A model generated the notes under the pieces. The model worked only from the letters and a program-made list of their open reading frames with translations, made no database searches and had not been told where the DNA came from. The position numbers were made by a program, and so were the translations under genes. Positions 18,862-26,611 of a stretch of 64,000 nt of DNA are shown here, in pieces. Origin of the DNA: Gaoshiqia sediminis (GTDB lineage: Bacteria > Bacteroidota > Bacteroidia > Bacteroidales > Prolixibacteraceae); contig NZ_JAPAAF010000024.1 of the NCBI RefSeq assembly GCF_025907915.1, positions 1-64,000 of the forward strand, given 5' to 3'. Within the stretch, counting starts at the first letter, position 1, and each line of letters opens with the position of its first letter.

Positions 18862-20004
18862 ATGAAAAAAATAGTAATCAGATTAACAGTTGTAGCCTCT
18901 TTGGTTTTTGCCTTAGCCGCGTGCGAGGATGACGGAGGCGATGTGGATACCCGGCTGACAGCAGTCAGCGCATTGACCGAACCCCTGGACGGGAAAGAAG
19001 TAACTTTGGAGACTTCAGTTGGTGCTTCTACCTATTTTGAGTGGGAATATTGTGATGTTGATGAAAGCGGTGCCGCTGTCTATCAAATCGCCTTTGACAA
19101 AGCAGATGGCGACTTTTCCAATCCTGTTTATTTGACGTCCGCCGATAATAACGGATTGTACAACAATGTCACCATCACGCACAAGCAACTGAACAAAATA
19201 GCCGGCATGATGGGCATCGGTTCTTCAGAAACAGGAACGTTCAAATGGACCGTTTTCTCTTCCAAAGGCCTTAAGGCGATGAAAGGAGAAGAAGAACGCA
19301 GTATTACCATCACTCGCCTGGCCGGTTTCGCGGATCTGCCTGTTGATGTTTATGTAACAGGTGAGGCTTCTGAAGGAGGCACTGATCTTGCCGAAGCGCA
19401 TCAAATGAAAGCAGTTGCCGGAGGCGAGTTCGAGACCTATACTCAACTGACCGCAGGCGAAGCATTTCATTTCACCGACGGCATTTCCGGTACTCCCAGG
19501 GTATTTTATACTGCCGACGGCTTAATCAAGGAAAACGGTAGTTCAAGCGTCGCTACGACAGGCGTTTACCGGATCACGCTCGATTTTAATACGGGAGCCT
19601 GCACCTATACGTTGGTCACAAGGATCGGTTTCTACTTCTGTCCCGAAGGTAATATCCTATTCGACCTTCCGTACGTTGGGAACGGAATATTCCGGGCTGA
19701 AGACCAGACTGTCACTTTCAAACAAGAAGGATGGGGCCGGGATGAACGGTACAAATTCCGTATGTTCGTGAAAGAAAATGGGGGAGCCTATCCAGAGACT
19801 GAACTGGAGTGGGGCACGCTGAATGGAACGGATTCCAGGCCTACCCCAACCAGCCCGGAATCGTATTATTATCTTAAATTAATAACCAACCTCACCCAGT
19901 GGGATAATAAGTGGAAACTGATGGGCGACTTTGACGGAGTTCCTGCAGATTACACCATTTATCTGCAAGCTGGTCAACCGTATACACATTCAATAACAAA
20001 ATAA
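18862..20004 (+). CDS. SusE-like surface lipoprotein 2 (paralogue of the previous gene)
   Basis: This 380-residue lipoprotein has Cys21 in LAAC followed by EDDGGD, again acid-rich. Its N-terminal half aligns block by block with the preceding protein (TYFEWEY, YQIAFDKADGDFSNP, HKQLNKIAGMMGI, FKWTVFSSKG), while the C-terminal half is less alike. A tandem duplication with later divergence of the binding end is the simplest reading. It ends the binding-protein part of the operon, and a strong hairpin separates it from the GH76 gene. Confidence 0.87.
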   Translation: MKKIVIRLTVVASLVFALAACEDDGGDVDTRLTAVSALTEPLDGKEVTLETSVGASTYFEWEYCDVDESGAAVYQIAFDKADGDFSNPVYLTSADNNGLYNNVTITHKQLNKIAGMMGIGSSETGTFKWTVFSSKGLKAMKGEEERSITITRLAGFADLPVDVYVTGEASEGGTDLAEAHQMKAVAGGEFETYTQLTAGEAFHFTDGISGTPRVFYTADGLIKENGSSSVATTGVYRITLDFNTGACTYTLVTRIGFYFCPEGNILFDLPYVGNGIFRAEDQTVTFKQEGWGRDERYKFRMFVKENGGAYPETELEWGTLNGTDSRPTPTSPESYYYLKLITNLTQWDNKWKLMGDFDGVPADYTIYLQAGQPYTHSITK

Positions 20005-20019
20005 GTTGATATCTAACAC

Positions 20020-20053
20020 AATAGCCGGGAGTAATCGATTGCTTCCGGCTATT
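20020..20053 (+). other. Long intra-operon hairpin between SusE-like and GH76 genes
   Basis: Bases 20020-20053 fold into a nearly continuous helix. The outer arms AATAGCCGG and CCGGCTATT are perfect, and the inner bases pair with two G-U wobbles down to a minimal loop. No T-tract follows, so it is probably an mRNA-stabilising or processing element protecting the upstream susCDEE message rather than a terminator. Confidence 0.65.
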
Positions 20054-20070
20054 ATTCAAAACAAAAAAAT

Positions 20071-21201
20071 ATGAGAAAATGGCTGTATTTGGCATTACTA
20101 CTGCCTGCATTATGGATATCATGCGGTGACGACGACTCGATTGTCCCGGAACCGGAAGAAGAAGGAATAGACTGGAACGAAGCGGCAGATCTCAGTAGCA
20201 TGTCTCTGGCCAATTCGTTCTGGAATGCCGAACAAAAGTGGTTTTACTATGACAATAACGGGAAAGCTGATTGGAATTACTGGCCGCAGGCACATGCACT
20301 GGATGTGCTCACCGATGCCTGGCTGCGGACGAACGACAACAGATACCGGGCATACTTCGACAACTGGTACGAGGGCGTGAAGGCCAGAAACGGAAATACC
20401 TTTGAAAACGATTTCTATGATGATATGGAATGGATTGCCTTGGCCACATTACGCGTCTGGCAGGAGACCAATGACCCCAAATTTAAGGAAGCTACTTTAC
20501 AATTGTGGGAGTACATTAAAACCGGATGGAATGACAATGCAGGCGGCGGCATCACATGGAAAAAGGGAATGGAATGGAGCAAAAACGCGTGTTCAAACGG
20601 CCCGGCCTGCATATTGGCCGCCCGTCTTTACCAGGAATTTGGAGATGAAACCTACAAAGAATGGGCACTTAAAATCTACAACTGGGAAAAATCAACGCTG
20701 GTGAACATGAATAACGGAATGGTTTACGACCACATCAACAGCGAAACCGGAGAGATCAAAAAAGACTGGGTATTTACGTACAACCAAGGAACTTTCATCG
20801 GATCTGCCGTTGAACTGTATAAAATCTTCAATGAAAAAGCTTATCTGAACGATGCGGTTCTTGTTGCTGACTATACAACCAGCAGTCTGACCAACAACTC
20901 CGTTCTTAAAAGTGAAGGAACCGGCGACGGCGGTCTTTTCAAAGGAATCTTTATTCGCTATTTCACCGACCTGATCTTCCAGGATCGTCTGGATGCTTCG
21001 GCCAGAAAACGGTACGTCCAGTTTATCCGGTACAATGCAGAAACATTGTGGACGCAGGGAACTACCAAGCCAGCAATCCTATTTGGCCCAAACTGGACCG
21101 TCAAACCGGGTTCTGTCACCGGACTACCCGAACAACTCAGTGGTTGTATGCTTATCGAAGCGGCGGCTCTGCTGCAAAACGAAGGTTTGATTACGCAATA
21201 A
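20071..21201 (+). CDS. GH76 endo-alpha-1,6-mannanase, surface lipoprotein
   Basis: This 376-residue lipoprotein has Cys18 (WISC) followed by GDDDS, an acidic stretch suggesting surface display. The (alpha/alpha)6-barrel glycosidase is recognised from WNYWPQAHALDVL and NDFYDDMEW with the family's catalytic Asp pair at 117-118, plus GITWKKGMEWSKNACSNGPA. GH76 enzymes cleave internal alpha-1,6-mannosyl bonds of mannan backbones. As the first enzyme after susCDEE it is the likely surface depolymerase feeding the SusCD importer. Confidence 0.92.
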   Translation: MRKWLYLALLLPALWISCGDDDSIVPEPEEEGIDWNEAADLSSMSLANSFWNAEQKWFYYDNNGKADWNYWPQAHALDVLTDAWLRTNDNRYRAYFDNWYEGVKARNGNTFENDFYDDMEWIALATLRVWQETNDPKFKEATLQLWEYIKTGWNDNAGGGITWKKGMEWSKNACSNGPACILAARLYQEFGDETYKEWALKIYNWEKSTLVNMNNGMVYDHINSETGEIKKDWVFTYNQGTFIGSAVELYKIFNEKAYLNDAVLVADYTTSSLTNNSVLKSEGTGDGGLFKGIFIRYFTDLIFQDRLDASARKRYVQFIRYNAETLWTQGTTKPAILFGPNWTVKPGSVTGLPEQLSGCMLIEAAALLQNEGLITQ

Positions 21202-21395
21202 AATTTAGGTGCGTCGTGGCGAAGTTTAATCTGGGTTATGACCTTTAATGAAATTTGCCTTCAGCGTGAGTGAAAAAGCGCGCTAACTTGTATCAAGAAT
21301 ATCTGTATGCAAATAATAACCTAAACCAACTAAATCTTATTATGAGCCAGATAAACTTGAGTGATTCGCGAATAGTGCAAAAACATTTGTTGACA

Positions 21396-22499
21396 ATGAA
21401 ATTTCTATTGGCGGTCATACTCACCATGTTCTTTTTGACCGGTTTGGGACAACCAAAAGACTCGGTTTTGAAGAAAAACTTTAACATGCAAACGGGCGGT
21501 AAGTCCGAAGAAAATCAATTCAAAATTGAAAAAGATCGGGAGGTGTTAATGCTGACGTATTTTCGTCAGCGTTATCCCACCCGGATTGAGATCGATGCCG
21601 AGGGCAATACTGTTGAAGTGCCTTTACCCGATCCGATGTTAGTCGCCCAGCTACACCTGGCCTTGTCGACCGACGGACGCCATTGGTTTCCCCTGAACGG
21701 CAACAAACCCATTTGGGATCATTGGATGCGCGATCCTTATGTCCGCCGTGGTCCCGATGGCCTTTGGAGAATATTGTCAACCGGAGGCGGCCAAGGATAC
21801 GACCGGGAAAAACTGGGTCCTGCCTGCCTGTATGTCGCATCAGAAAATTTAATCGATTGGAAGGTGGAAGGCCCGTTGCCCTTAATGAAAGACGTTGTTG
21901 ATGAGTCGGGTAAACCTTTAGGTCAAAATATTTGGGCGCCGGAATGGTTTTATGATGACGAAACGGGCGACTATGTTCTATTTTGGTCATCATCATTTAA
22001 AGATGCAGGCTGGAAAGAAAGCCGGCTGTGGTATAGCCGCACAAGCGATTGGAAAAAATTTACCCCTGCCAAAGTGCTGTTCGAACCGCCTTATTCGGTT
22101 ATCGATGGAACTTTGCTAAAGCATGATGGAATCTATTATCTCTTTCACAAGGAGGAAGAGTTTGGCGCCAAAACCGGCGAAAGACGAGCGATTCGTTTGG
22201 CCACTTCAAAAAACCTGGAAGGCCCCTATGCAATTGTGGAAGGACATCTGAACGATGGGCAGATTGTTCCGGTAATCACCGAAGGTCCAACCGTGATCGC
22301 GGATCCCGTTCAGCCCGGCTGGCTACTGTATTACGACTATTGCATGACCAACCGTTTCGGAGCGTCGTGGTCGCCCTATTTAATGAACTGGAAGGTGGTG
22401 GAGGATGCCAATTTCCCATCGGATGCCCGGCACGGCTGTGTTTCCGTGCTGACAGCGGCGGAAGCCCAAAGCTTACTAGATATTTACAACGCTCAATAA
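21396..22499 (+). CDS. GH43-like five-bladed propeller glycosidase, exported
   Basis: The frame opens at 21270, but the ATG at 21396 starts directly with a hydrophobic signal peptide (MKFLLAVILTMFFLTGLGQ) and is preferred (367 residues). A propeller glycosidase is indicated by HLALSTDGRHWFPL, WMRDPYVRRGPDGLWRI with a candidate catalytic Asp, IWAPEWFYDDETGDYVLFWSS and RLATSKNLEGPY. This pattern is found in GH43 and related clan members. Substrate is unknown. Its placement between GH76 and GH92 genes implies a side-chain-removing role in the mannan operon, possibly arabinosidase-like. Confidence 0.75.
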   Translation: MKFLLAVILTMFFLTGLGQPKDSVLKKNFNMQTGGKSEENQFKIEKDREVLMLTYFRQRYPTRIEIDAEGNTVEVPLPDPMLVAQLHLALSTDGRHWFPLNGNKPIWDHWMRDPYVRRGPDGLWRILSTGGGQGYDREKLGPACLYVASENLIDWKVEGPLPLMKDVVDESGKPLGQNIWAPEWFYDDETGDYVLFWSSSFKDAGWKESRLWYSRTSDWKKFTPAKVLFEPPYSVIDGTLLKHDGIYYLFHKEEEFGAKTGERRAIRLATSKNLEGPYAIVEGHLNDGQIVPVITEGPTVIADPVQPGWLLYYDYCMTNRFGASWSPYLMNWKVVEDANFPSDARHGCVSVLTAAEAQSLLDIYNAQ

Positions 22500-22517
22500 A
22501 TTCAAAAAGGAAATACG

Positions 22518-24677
22518 ATGATTAAAAATACAATAAGCATTTTAGTTCTGCTGATTTTCTTCAGCTGCGCAGAATCCCAGAAAAAACTGACTGAATCCCA
22601 GAAAAAACTGACTGATTACGTTAACCCATTTTTGGGAACCGCTCCGCTACAGGACAGCGTTGATGTGGGTTATACACCCCCAAAAGACTGGCGTGTCTGG
22701 GCTGGGTTAACTTACCCGGGAGCATCGCTTCCGAATGCCATGGTGCAGTTGAGTCCAATTACCGAGTGGCGCAGTGGTGCTGGCTACGAGTACGAAGACG
22801 AGAAGATTCTGGCCTTTACCCACACCAATAAGGGGCATTGGAATTTGTGCCACATTCCGTTTTTACCGGTAACCGGAGAGGTGGATCCCCAAGATTTTGC
22901 TTCGGCTTTCAGCCACGAAGGCGAGTCGGCCGAGCCGGGCTATTACCAGGTTGTGCTGGAGCGCTACAACATCAACGCGGAACTGACTTCGACCTTGCGT
23001 GCCGGATATCACAAATATACCTTCGAAACTAATCAAGCCAAAAAACTGGTGGCTCAGTTAACCCGCTCCAACGAAAGGGTGAGCGACTGGCAAATTGAGC
23101 CGCAGGGTGAGCAGGCCTTTCAGGGATACCAGCAAACCGGTGGCAAGATCTACTTTTACGCGCAAACCAATCACGCCATAAAAAGCATTGAATCGCTCGG
23201 CGAAGGGAGAGGGGAAATTTCGGTAGTGAACTTTGAAGATTCCGATCAGCCTTTGGAAATTAAAGTCGGTCTTTCGTTTGTCAGCACCGAAAATGCTAAA
23301 GAAAATCTGGAGGCAGAAGTCGGTTCAAAGACTTTTGCCGAGGTGAAAAATGAAGCCAGCCAAACCTGGGAAAGCCTGTTGTCGAAGATTCAGGTGACCG
23401 GAGGGACTGAGCGTCAAAAAGAATTGTTCTATTCTTCCTTGTATCGCTCGTTTTTGTGGCCGGCTTTGCGCAGCGACGTGAATGGCGAATTTACAGATGA
23501 AAGTGGGGAAGTGGTGAAGAAGAATTTCCGCTATTACACCAATCCCTCTTTGTGGGATACTTACCGAAACAAGCTGGTTTTGCTCGGAATGCTGTCGCCT
23601 GATGTCACCAATGATGTCATCCAGTCCTTGATTGATAAGGGTGAAAAGACCGGCTTCATGCCTACCTTTTTCCATGGCGATCATGCCGCACCTTTTATTT
23701 CAGGTTCGTACCTGCGCGGAATCAGGGGTTACGATGTGCGGAGCGCTTATGAGTTGCTCTTAAACAATGCCACCAAAGAAGGCGGTACGCGCCCTCATAT
23801 TTTAGAATACATGGAGAAAGGTTACATTTCAACGCCCGAAGTGGAAAATCCACATGTGGAAACCAAAGCAAAAGCCGGTGTGACCAAAACACAGGAATAT
23901 GCCTACGACGATTATTCGCTGGCCCTGTTGGCCAAAGAACTGAACCGCGAAGAGGACTACCAGATGCTGATGAAGCGAACGTCAAACTATAAAAACCTGT
24001 TTGATCCTTCAACCGGATTGATGCGCGGCAAGTTGGAGAACGGTGACTGGGTGAGCAATTTCAATCCCGAATATCCGTATTACGAGTACATGTATCGCGA
24101 GGCCAACGCGTGGCAGTCTGCTTTTTTTGCGCCACACGACACCGAAGGGTTGATCGGATTGTATGAGAGCAAGGATGCGTTTGAGCAAAAGCTCGATCAG
24201 TTGTTTACAATTCCCTGGAACGGTAATTACATTGCCCGAAACGTATCGTCCTTCATCGGACAATATTGCCACGGAAATCAACCCGCCCACAGTTTCCCGT
24301 ATCTTTATCATTTCGTCGATAAGCCTGAAAAATCGCAGGCCATGCTCGACAGTATCATGAGCCATTTTTACGGAATGGGCGAACACGGGCTGGCACTGTG
24401 CGGCATGGATGATGCCGGTGAAATGTCGTCCTGGTACGTGTTTGCTGCCATGGGTATTTATCCCTACTCGCCGGGCGATGCCGAGTACATCGTGTCAGTT
24501 CCTCTGTTTGATCAGATTGACGTGGCCCTGGACGGCCAAAGCCGTTTCACCATTCAGAAAGCTGGAACAAGCCGGAAGATGACCGGAATAAGCATCGGTG
24601 AACAGCCGGTTGATGGTTATTTCGTCTCACACGACGACTTAAAGGCGGGCAAAACGCTGACCATCACTACGGAATAG
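22518..24677 (+). CDS. GH92 alpha-mannosidase (third, divergent subgroup), lipoprotein
   Basis: This 719-residue lipoprotein has Cys17 (FFSC) followed by AESQKK. Unlike the binding proteins, the cysteine is followed by lysines rather than acids, suggesting it faces the periplasm. A 7-residue segment ESQKKLT is duplicated just after the lipid anchor. GH92 landmarks are EANAWQSAFFAPHD (predicted acid Glu), HGNQPAHSFPYLY and GMDDAGEMSSWYVFAAMG. The last motif has Met where the two other GH92s have the first Asp of GDED, so it belongs to a different subgroup and may have a different linkage preference. It follows the GH43-like gene by 18 bases. Confidence 0.9.
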   Translation: MIKNTISILVLLIFFSCAESQKKLTESQKKLTDYVNPFLGTAPLQDSVDVGYTPPKDWRVWAGLTYPGASLPNAMVQLSPITEWRSGAGYEYEDEKILAFTHTNKGHWNLCHIPFLPVTGEVDPQDFASAFSHEGESAEPGYYQVVLERYNINAELTSTLRAGYHKYTFETNQAKKLVAQLTRSNERVSDWQIEPQGEQAFQGYQQTGGKIYFYAQTNHAIKSIESLGEGRGEISVVNFEDSDQPLEIKVGLSFVSTENAKENLEAEVGSKTFAEVKNEASQTWESLLSKIQVTGGTERQKELFYSSLYRSFLWPALRSDVNGEFTDESGEVVKKNFRYYTNPSLWDTYRNKLVLLGMLSPDVTNDVIQSLIDKGEKTGFMPTFFHGDHAAPFISGSYLRGIRGYDVRSAYELLLNNATKEGGTRPHILEYMEKGYISTPEVENPHVETKAKAGVTKTQEYAYDDYSLALLAKELNREEDYQMLMKRTSNYKNLFDPSTGLMRGKLENGDWVSNFNPEYPYYEYMYREANAWQSAFFAPHDTEGLIGLYESKDAFEQKLDQLFTIPWNGNYIARNVSSFIGQYCHGNQPAHSFPYLYHFVDKPEKSQAMLDSIMSHFYGMGEHGLALCGMDDAGEMSSWYVFAAMGIYPYSPGDAEYIVSVPLFDQIDVALDGQSRFTIQKAGTSRKMTGISIGEQPVDGYFVSHDDLKAGKTLTITTE
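22572..22613 (+). repeat. Exact 21-bp tandem duplication in the lipoprotein linker of the third GH92
   Basis: The 21-base unit at 22572-22592 is repeated exactly at 22593-22613, in frame, doubling ESQKKLT in the linker after the lipidated cysteine. The absence of any base difference points to a recent duplication or to slippage. Confidence 0.9.
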
Positions 24678-24707
24678 GAAAATGGCATGGGAAAGTAAAG
24701 CTAACAG

Positions 24708-24727
24708 ATTCCGATAGGTATCGGAAT
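24708..24727. repeat. Palindrome between GH92 and GH125 genes
   Basis: ATTCCGATAGGTATCGGAAT is an inverted repeat with nine-base arms around a GG centre. It lies 28 bases after the TAG of the third GH92 and upstream of a heptad repeat. It has no T-tract and no close link to a promoter box. Similar short palindromes occur as dispersed elements in Bacteroidota genomes. Confidence 0.65.
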
Positions 24728-24754
24728 GACGATGCCGCAAGCTTTGCCGACAAT

Positions 24755-24789
24755 TTGGAACTTGGAACTTGAAACTCGAAACTTGAAAC
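24755..24789 (+). repeat. Five 7-bp tandem repeats upstream of GH125
   Basis: Five consecutive units TTGGAAC, TTGGAAC, TTGAAAC, TCGAAAC, TTGAAAC fill 24755-24789 and end 7 bases before the GH125 start codon. The regular period of 7 and the mild drift between units indicate a simple tandem array. With the palindrome at 24708 it makes up most of the gap between the two genes. Confidence 0.8.
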
Positions 24790-24796
24790 TACATAT

Positions 24797-26227
24797 ATGA
24801 CAACAAGAAGAGACTTTTTAAAAACCGGAAGTTTAACAGTGGCCGGATTGGCTGTTGCAGGATCCGGAGCCTTTGCCGCTGCGGGCAAGGCGAGTTATGT
24901 AACCAACCGTCCGGCTATCGGAAAACGTAATTTTACCTCGAAAGCGGTGGACAAAACCATTGCCGCCACTAAAGCCAAATTGAAAGACCCGAAATTGGCC
25001 TGGATGTTTGAAAACTGTTTTCCGAATACACTCGATACGACCGTTGAGTTCGGCACAAAGAACGGTAAACCCGACACCTTTGTCATTACCGGCGACATTC
25101 ATGCCATGTGGCTGCGCGACTCCACCGCGCAGGTATGGCCTTACCTTCCGCTGGCCAACGAAGACGAGGAGTTGAAGACCTTGCTGGCCGGGGTGGTCCA
25201 CCGTCAAACGCAATGCGTATTGCTCGACCGCTATGCCAATGCTTTCAACAAAACGAAAGATGAAGAAGTGCACTGGATGAGCGACCTGACGGATATGAAA
25301 CCGGGCTTGCACGAACGCAAATGGGAGATTGACTCACTGTGTTACGCCGTTCGCCTGGCCTATAACTACTGGAAGACAACCGGCGACAAGAGCGTATTTG
25401 ATGCCGACTGGCAGCAGGCCGCAGCCTTAATTGTGAAGACGTTCATCGAACAACAACGCAAAGATGATTTGGGGCCTTACAAATTTCAACGGGAAACACC
25501 CCAGCAGTTGGATACCGTGTCCAATCACGGATACGGCCGCCCATTGAAACCGGTCGGTTTGATTAATTCAACCTTCCGTCCGTCGGACGACGCGACAACC
25601 TATGGATTTTTGATTCCTTCCAACTTGTTTGCCGTGGTGTCGTTGCGACAAATGGCCGAAATCAGCCAGGATGTGACCGGCGACCAGGCCTTTGCCGGGC
25701 AGTGTTTGCGTTTGGCCGATGAGGTGGAAGCTGCCATTAAGGAGTACGCCATTGTGAAGCACCCCAAATATGGTAAAGTGTATGCCTTTGAGGTGGACGG
25801 ATTCGGAAATGCCACGTTCATGGACGATGCCAACGTGCCGAGCTTGTTGGCGCTGCCTTACCTTGGGCTGGTCGATAAAAACGACAAAATTTACAAGAAT
25901 ACCCGCAAGCTGGTGTGGAGCGAAGACAACCCCTATTTCTTTAAGGGAAAAGCGGCCGAAGGGATTGGTGGGCCACACGTGGGCTACGACATGGTTTGGC
26001 CCATGAGCATCATTATGCGGGCCATGACCAGCTCGGATGATCAGGAAATCGCCTGGTGTATCCGCACTTTGCGCGACACCGATGCCGATACCGGCTTTAT
26101 GCACGAAACCTTTCACAAGGACGATCCGACCGATTTCACCCGGTCGTGGTTTGCCTGGGCCAATACCCTGTTTGGCGAACTGGTGTTGAAACTGGTGAAC
26201 GAAGGAAAAGAAAAATTGTTGGAATAG
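24797..26227 (+). CDS. GH125 exo-alpha-1,6-mannosidase, Tat-exported
   Basis: This 476-residue enzyme begins with a twin-arginine signal (RRDFLK at 4-9, hydrophobic stretch, cleavage near AFAAAG). The GH125 signature DIHAMWLRDSTAQVWPY contains the predicted general acid Asp108. Other conserved blocks are HWMSDLTDMKPGLHERKWEIDSL (in part) and the late GPHVGYDMVWPMSIIM. GH125 enzymes remove terminal alpha-1,6-linked mannose, which complements GH76 cleavage of the 1,6-backbone and the 1,2/1,3-type trimming by GH92. It is the last gene of the operon, closed by a hairpin terminator 15 bases downstream. The start codon follows a tandem repeat array. Confidence 0.93.
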   Translation: MTTRRDFLKTGSLTVAGLAVAGSGAFAAAGKASYVTNRPAIGKRNFTSKAVDKTIAATKAKLKDPKLAWMFENCFPNTLDTTVEFGTKNGKPDTFVITGDIHAMWLRDSTAQVWPYLPLANEDEELKTLLAGVVHRQTQCVLLDRYANAFNKTKDEEVHWMSDLTDMKPGLHERKWEIDSLCYAVRLAYNYWKTTGDKSVFDADWQQAAALIVKTFIEQQRKDDLGPYKFQRETPQQLDTVSNHGYGRPLKPVGLINSTFRPSDDATTYGFLIPSNLFAVVSLRQMAEISQDVTGDQAFAGQCLRLADEVEAAIKEYAIVKHPKYGKVYAFEVDGFGNATFMDDANVPSLLALPYLGLVDKNDKIYKNTRKLVWSEDNPYFFKGKAAEGIGGPHVGYDMVWPMSIIMRAMTSSDDQEIAWCIRTLRDTDADTGFMHETFHKDDPTDFTRSWFAWANTLFGELVLKLVNEGKEKLLE

Positions 26228-26242
26228 GCTGATTATGACAAA

Positions 26243-26274
26243 AAAGACCCGAGATCGCCATATCTTGGGTCTTT
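26243..26274 (+). terminator. Terminator of the mannan operon
   Basis: AAAGACCC (26243-26250) pairs with GGGTCTTT (26267-26274), extended by GAGAT/ATCTT with one wobble. The T-rich right arm and following bases fit an intrinsic terminator and would also work on the opposite strand. It marks the end of the GH125 transcript. Confidence 0.75.
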
Positions 26275-26462
26275 ATGTTTATGCTGAATTTGATACAGAT
26301 TCCTCCTTTTTCTTTTTTTAAGTTATTTGTGGTATATCCCTGCCCGGTTGATTTTAAGAGATCTCTTACGTGTTTATACTGAAGACAGTGGGATGTAGAT
26401 CTTTCCAGATTTGGTTTCCAAATCACATACGATAAATTACATTTTCCTTGGAGATCTAAAAG

Positions 26463-26563
26463 TTAACAAAATGTTAAGATGGGCCTTCATGCGGGAAATT
26501 GAACGTTTTAGGGGGTGAAAAGCAATCGTTCGTGAAATAAAACGTTGTCTTAACACGTTCAAT
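26463..26563. promoter_or_regulatory. Repeat-rich regulatory region upstream of the WecA-like gene
   Basis: The 384-base gap 26228-26611 holds no gene. Within it TTAACA-AAA-TGTTAA (26463-26477) is a perfect palindrome, TTAACA recurs at 26550 and 26573, and ATTGAACGT (26498-26506) is inverted as ACGTTCAAT at 26555-26563. Such clustered repeats just upstream of a promoter box suggest regulator binding, but no regulator can be named. Confidence 0.35.
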
Positions 26564-26586
26564 CACTCAGATTTAACATTTTGCTT

Positions 26587-26594
26587 TATCTTTG
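26587..26594 (+). promoter_or_regulatory. -7 promoter box of the WecA-like gene
   Basis: TATCTTTG matches TAnnTTTG exactly and lies 17 bases before the ATG at 26612, which would give a very short leader. No good TTTG box is present 19-21 bases upstream, so the assignment rests on the -7 element only. Confidence 0.4.
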
Positions 26595-26611
26595 CCACAA
26601 ACTTAAAAGCC

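Noticed and set aside
24755-24789. Ribosome-binding site inside the heptad repeats
   Set aside because: The units lack an AGGAGG-like core, and Bacteroidota rarely use such sites.
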